DNA of 64,000 bases from positions 1,302,001 through 1,366,000 of the forward strand of contig NZ_CP019327.1 in the NCBI RefSeq assembly GCF_001971705.1. The letters run 5' to 3'. The stretch's first letter is position 1. The number at the start of each line of letters is the position of its first letter. The notes beneath the pieces are model-generated. The model worked only from the letters and a program-made list of their open reading frames with translations, did no database searches and was not told the origin of the DNA. The DNA comes from Natronorubrum daqingense. GTDB taxonomy: Archaea; Halobacteriota; Halobacteria; Halobacteriales; Natrialbaceae. A program made the position numbers and the translations under genes. Of this stretch, positions 61,373 through 64,000 are shown piece by piece.

Positions 61373-61530
61373 GATCTGTCGGCGAGCGCAAACGAGAAAT
61401 ACCGGTCTACAGGAATGCCGAGACACTCGCGAACGCGTTCGATACGAACGTATTCAATCGGACGTGTGCGTACTGAGACTGAGATCGTCAGAATTGAAAT
61501 CGGTGACTAAACGTCGCGTTCGTCACCGAG

Positions 61531-62685
61531 TTACAGCGACGACCAGGACTTACGCGCTTCGTTCCAGGAGGTGATGTCTGCGATCCAGCGAGCGGCGATC
61601 ATCTTTTTCAGGTTCTTTGCGGGAATGCCGCCGAAGGTATCGACGGGAAGCACCATGACGTCGTGGGCGACGGCCTTGTCGCCGACGGAGATGACGGTTC
61701 CTTTGTCTTTGAACTCCCACGTTTTGAGCGGGCGGTTCTCGATTGCACGGGAAATATTCTCGCCGACGACTTCCGCGGCCTGCCAGGCTGCCTGTGCGGT
61801 CGGCGGTGCTGGCTGGTCACCCTGGTCGATGATGGCTGAGTCGCCAATCGCGAACACGCGTTCGTCGGAGGTCTGGAAGTTCGCTTCCGTGTTGACGCGG
61901 TTGTGTTCGTTCTCGAGGTCGACGTCGTCCATCGCGTCGCGGCCGGTGATTCCGCCCGTCCAGACGAGGACGTCGTGCTCGAGCGGTTCGCCTTCGTCGA
62001 ACTCGATGACGTCTTCGTTGGCTTCCGTGATCGGGTCGTCCGTGTGGATCTGGACGCCAGCATCCTCTAAGAGGTCTCGAAGGGCCTGCTGGACTTCTGG
62101 ATCGTTACCCGGGAAGATTTCCTCGAGCGCTTCGACGAGGTGGATGTCGATGGGCGCACGGTGGTTGTCGCGGAATTCGGCGATTTCGCCGGCGGTCTGG
62201 ATGCCCGAGAGTCCGGCACCGCCGATGACGACCTGTGCGGGGTCACCACGGGTTGCTTCCTGACTGGCGTCGCTGATGGCGTCGTGAATCTCGAGGGCGT
62301 CGTCGAGACTCTTGAGCGTCAGGGAGTGGTCGTCGAGGCCGGGGATTCCGTAGTAGGCGGTCTGAGTCCCGAGGCCGACCATGACGTAATCGTACTCGAC
62401 GTCGTCACCGTCGGCGAGTTCGACGACCTGCTCGTCGACGTCGAGGCCGGTGACTTCGTCGCGGATGAATCGCGTCGACGGGTCGGCGATGTCGTCGATC
62501 GGGAACGTGATGTCCGATCGGACGCTCGGGTCGCGGATGACGCGGTGAGATTCGTGCAATACGAGGTGGTAGTCGACGTCAGCGATCCAGGTTAGCTGCG
62601 CGCTTCCCCCGAGTTCCGATTGGAGCTTGTTGATCGCACCAGCACCGGCGTATCCGGCACCGAGCACGACGACGTTCTCAGTCAT
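61531..62685 (-). CDS. NAD(P)/FAD-dependent oxidoreductase (NDH-2-like)
   Basis: This 384-residue protein has FAD motif VVVLGAGYAGAGAINKL at the N-terminus. A second GxGxxG, VVIGGAGLSGIQTAGEIAEF (about residue 151), binds NAD(P)H. VFAIGDSAIIDQGDQPAPPTAQAAWQAAEVVGENI (about 288) is the C-terminal FAD motif. This is the layout of type II NADH dehydrogenases, which feed electrons to menaquinone without proton pumping. No CxxC or C-terminal amphipathic anchor is obvious, so a soluble or peripheral relative is possible. The start is ATG 62683-62685. Confidence 0.85.
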   Translation of the reverse strand: MTENVVVLGAGYAGAGAINKLQSELGGSAQLTWIADVDYHLVLHESHRVIRDPSVRSDITFPIDDIADPSTRFIRDEVTGLDVDEQVVELADGDDVEYDYVMVGLGTQTAYYGIPGLDDHSLTLKSLDDALEIHDAISDASQEATRGDPAQVVIGGAGLSGIQTAGEIAEFRDNHRAPIDIHLVEALEEIFPGNDPEVQQALRDLLEDAGVQIHTDDPITEANEDVIEFDEGEPLEHDVLVWTGGITGRDAMDDVDLENEHNRVNTEANFQTSDERVFAIGDSAIIDQGDQPAPPTAQAAWQAAEVVGENISRAIENRPLKTWEFKDKGTVISVGDKAVAHDVMVLPVDTFGGIPAKNLKKMIAARWIADITSWNEARKSWSSL

Positions 62686-62819
62686 AGCTGACAGTCTGGC
62701 ACACTACGATACAAAGGTGTTGAAACGAATACAACAGTGGCTGGTGTTACCAAAGCACGGTGTTCGTCGATACCTCGCCAGATTGCGTCGGTCCGCGATG
62801 TCGAGAAGTGACGGCTCCT

Positions 62820-63740
62820 TCAGAGGATTCGGTTCCCGAACGCGCTCGCGGTGAGTTCGGCCGCGAGTCTGGCCGTTTCGTTTCGTTCGTCCAGTATGGG
62901 GTTCACTTCCACGACGTCCATCGACCGAACGACACCCTCGCGTCCGTGGCGAGTGGCGACGGTCTCGAGTGCTGCGTGGGCTTCGCGATAGGTGACGCCG
63001 CCGCGAACCGGAGTGCCGACGCCGGGGGCGGTTTTGGGGTCGAGCCAATCGAGGTCGAGACTGACGTGGACGCCGTCGGTCCCACTCGTCGCGACGTCGA
63101 GGGCATCTTCGACGACGGCCGTCATGCCGTACTCGTCGATGTCGGCCATCGTAAACGCAGTCATCTCGCTCTCTCGGACGAGTTCGCGTTCGCGGTCGTC
63201 GATGCTCCGAAGGCCGACGTAGACGATCGATTCCTCGCGCACACGCGGTGCGTGCGCCCAGTCGACGTCGCCAAACGCTCCCCTACCGAGCGTCGCGGCG
63301 AGTGGCATCCCGTGGACGTTTCCGCTGGGTGAGGTCGCAGGTGTATTCAAATCGGCGTGCGCGTCGAACCAGATCGCACCGAGGTCGGCGTCGCGGGCGG
63401 ACCCACGCATCGAACCGATGGCGACCGAGTGGTCGCCGCCGAGTACGAGCGGAAACTCGCCGTTCTCGAGTGCCGATTCGACGCGCTCGCCGAGGCGTGT
63501 ACAGACGTCCTCGACTTCCCGGAGGAATTTCGCGTGTCCGTCAGCCGGTTGCTCCGCGTCCGGGTCCCGCTCTTCGGCCCGCGGGATAGACAGGTCGCCG
63601 TCGTCGATCGTCGTCACGCCGGCGTCCTCGAGTCGATCGGCGAGCCCCGCGTATCTAATCGCAGACGGCCCCATATCGACGCCCCGCCGATCGGCCCCGT
63701 AATCCATCGGCGCGCCGAGTATTCTGACTGTTTCACTCAT
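62820..63740 (-). CDS. rocF: arginase-family ureohydrolase
   Basis: This 306-residue enzyme most likely hydrolyses arginine to ornithine and urea with two manganese ions. Metal ligands are visible: GGDHS (His104), FDAHAD (Asp126, His128, Asp130) and SLDLDWLDP (Asp229, Asp231). It starts VRILGAPMDYGADRRGVDMGPSAIRYAGL, the arginase-type start rather than the agmatinase type. SPSGNVHGMPLA is the substrate loop (S..GN.HGMP) typical of arginases. The ATG at 63738-63740 places the first strand right after the start. The DtxR gene is divergent, 87 bp away. Confidence 0.9.
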   Translation of the reverse strand: MSETVRILGAPMDYGADRRGVDMGPSAIRYAGLADRLEDAGVTTIDDGDLSIPRAEERDPDAEQPADGHAKFLREVEDVCTRLGERVESALENGEFPLVLGGDHSVAIGSMRGSARDADLGAIWFDAHADLNTPATSPSGNVHGMPLAATLGRGAFGDVDWAHAPRVREESIVYVGLRSIDDRERELVRESEMTAFTMADIDEYGMTAVVEDALDVATSGTDGVHVSLDLDWLDPKTAPGVGTPVRGGVTYREAHAALETVATRHGREGVVRSMDVVEVNPILDERNETARLAAELTASAFGNRIL

Positions 63741-63827
63741 ACTCACTCGTACACGGTGGTCCCGTTTGATGGTAGCGGTCGAGATGGCGACAGATTTAGG
63801 GTTAGACGGGGCTAATTCGTGAGTACG

Positions 63828-64000
63828 ATGATGCTGAGTGACGTGATGGAAGACTACCTCAAAGCGATCTACCAACTCCAGCGAGAGACCGACGACCGTA
63901 TCAAGACGTCGGCGATCGCCGAGGAGTTAGACGTCACGTCACCGACCGTCACCAGCATGCTCGACAAACTCGAGGATCGCGGACTCGTCGACCGCGAGAA
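63828..64000 (+). CDS. DtxR/SirR-type metal-dependent transcriptional regulator, N-terminal part
   Basis: The gene is cut by the right edge; 57 residues are seen. MMLSDVMEDYLKAIYQLQ then IKTSAIAEELDVTSPTVTSMLDKLEDRGLVDRE is the DtxR winged-helix DNA-binding domain. The family represses iron or manganese uptake genes when the metal is bound. In-frame starts at GTG 63819 and ATG 63831 are alternatives. Confidence 0.85.
   Translation, partial: MMLSDVMEDYLKAIYQLQRETDDRIKTSAIAEELDVTSPTVTSMLDKLEDRGLVDRE

Noticed and set aside
63072..63085. A further match (CGGTCCCACTCG) to the copy of the tRNA-Pro 3' end, possible right attachment site
   Set aside because: It lies in the middle of the arginase gene, where it encodes conserved-length sequence, and does not extend into the tRNA part; chance in GC-rich DNA.
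1..64000. CRISPR arrays, rRNA genes and insertion-sequence transposases
   Set aside because: No regularly spaced repeats, rRNA-like sequence or transposase motifs were seen on either strand.

Overview
The window is a chromosomal segment of an extremely halophilic archaeon (class Halobacteria). The signs are high GC, Asp/Glu-rich and Lys-poor proteins, a Tat-exported protein with a PGF-type C-terminal anchor signal, acidic tails on ribosomal proteins, archaeal-only ribosomal proteins (S4e, L19e, L32e) and TATA-box promoters with short leaders. The gene content would fit the Natrialbaceae (Natrinema/Haloterrigena-like), but that placement is an inference from general content only.

Region 1 (1-8.1 kb) holds the tail of a Gfo/Idh/MocA oxidoreductase, a DUF2240 gene, a Tat-exported PQQ-type beta-propeller with a long Asp/Ser-rich stalk, two alkaline-phosphatase-superfamily (sulfatase-like) genes and a Wzx-type flippase. 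Together with a NodU-type carbamoyltransferase and a third phosphatase-superfamily gene at 19.6-23.1 kb, this looks like surface-glycan assembly and modification. Region 2 (9.5-19 kb) is a transport block. Two two-gene CPA2/KefB-like antiporter operons (A-B and B'-A') stand tail to tail, followed by an amino-acid permease fused to two universal-stress domains.

Region 3 (19-31.5 kb) is housekeeping: methylglyoxal synthase, a VOC protein, pyrF, a GTPBP1-type GTPase, mch, a metal-binding HMA protein, a USP protein, a thiamine-binding-type protein and a HalOD1 protein. It also has small zinc-finger genes, one of which (25615-25794) is short enough to be missed.

Region 4 (32.1-46.7 kb) is the S10/spc ribosomal-protein superoperon. 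It is led by a SPOUT-type RNA methyltransferase and ends with secY: L3, L4, L23, L2, S19, L22, S3, L29, RNase P component 1, S17, L14, L24, S4e, L5, S14, S8, L6, L32e, L19e, L18, S5, L30, L15, SecY. Most junctions overlap or lie within a few bases. Region 5 (46.9-57.8 kb) continues the archaeal string adk - DUF106/Oxa1-like - cmk - cbf5, but it is split by an SDR gene, an aa3-type oxidase cluster (cox IV, fused I+III, II) and an AT-rich pilin-like gene.

Region 6 (57.8-60.6 kb) lies behind tRNA-Pro(GGG) and is gene-poor. It carries small Cys-rich zinc-ribbon proteins, a likely frameshifted ORF and an Nmad3-type nucleotide-modification-associated gene. Region 7 (60.8-64 kb) has a hexapeptide acyltransferase, a type II NADH dehydrogenase-like flavoprotein, an arginase-family enzyme and the start of a DtxR-type regulator.

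The most unusual signal is shared by the only two tRNA genes in the window, Gly(GCC) and Pro(GGG). Each is followed within 48-60 bp by an imperfect copy of its own 3' end. Between gene and copy lies a perfect inverted repeat, and the two inverted repeats share the core TGTCGC...GCGACA. This looks like a small tRNA-targeted palindromic element or the scar of one.
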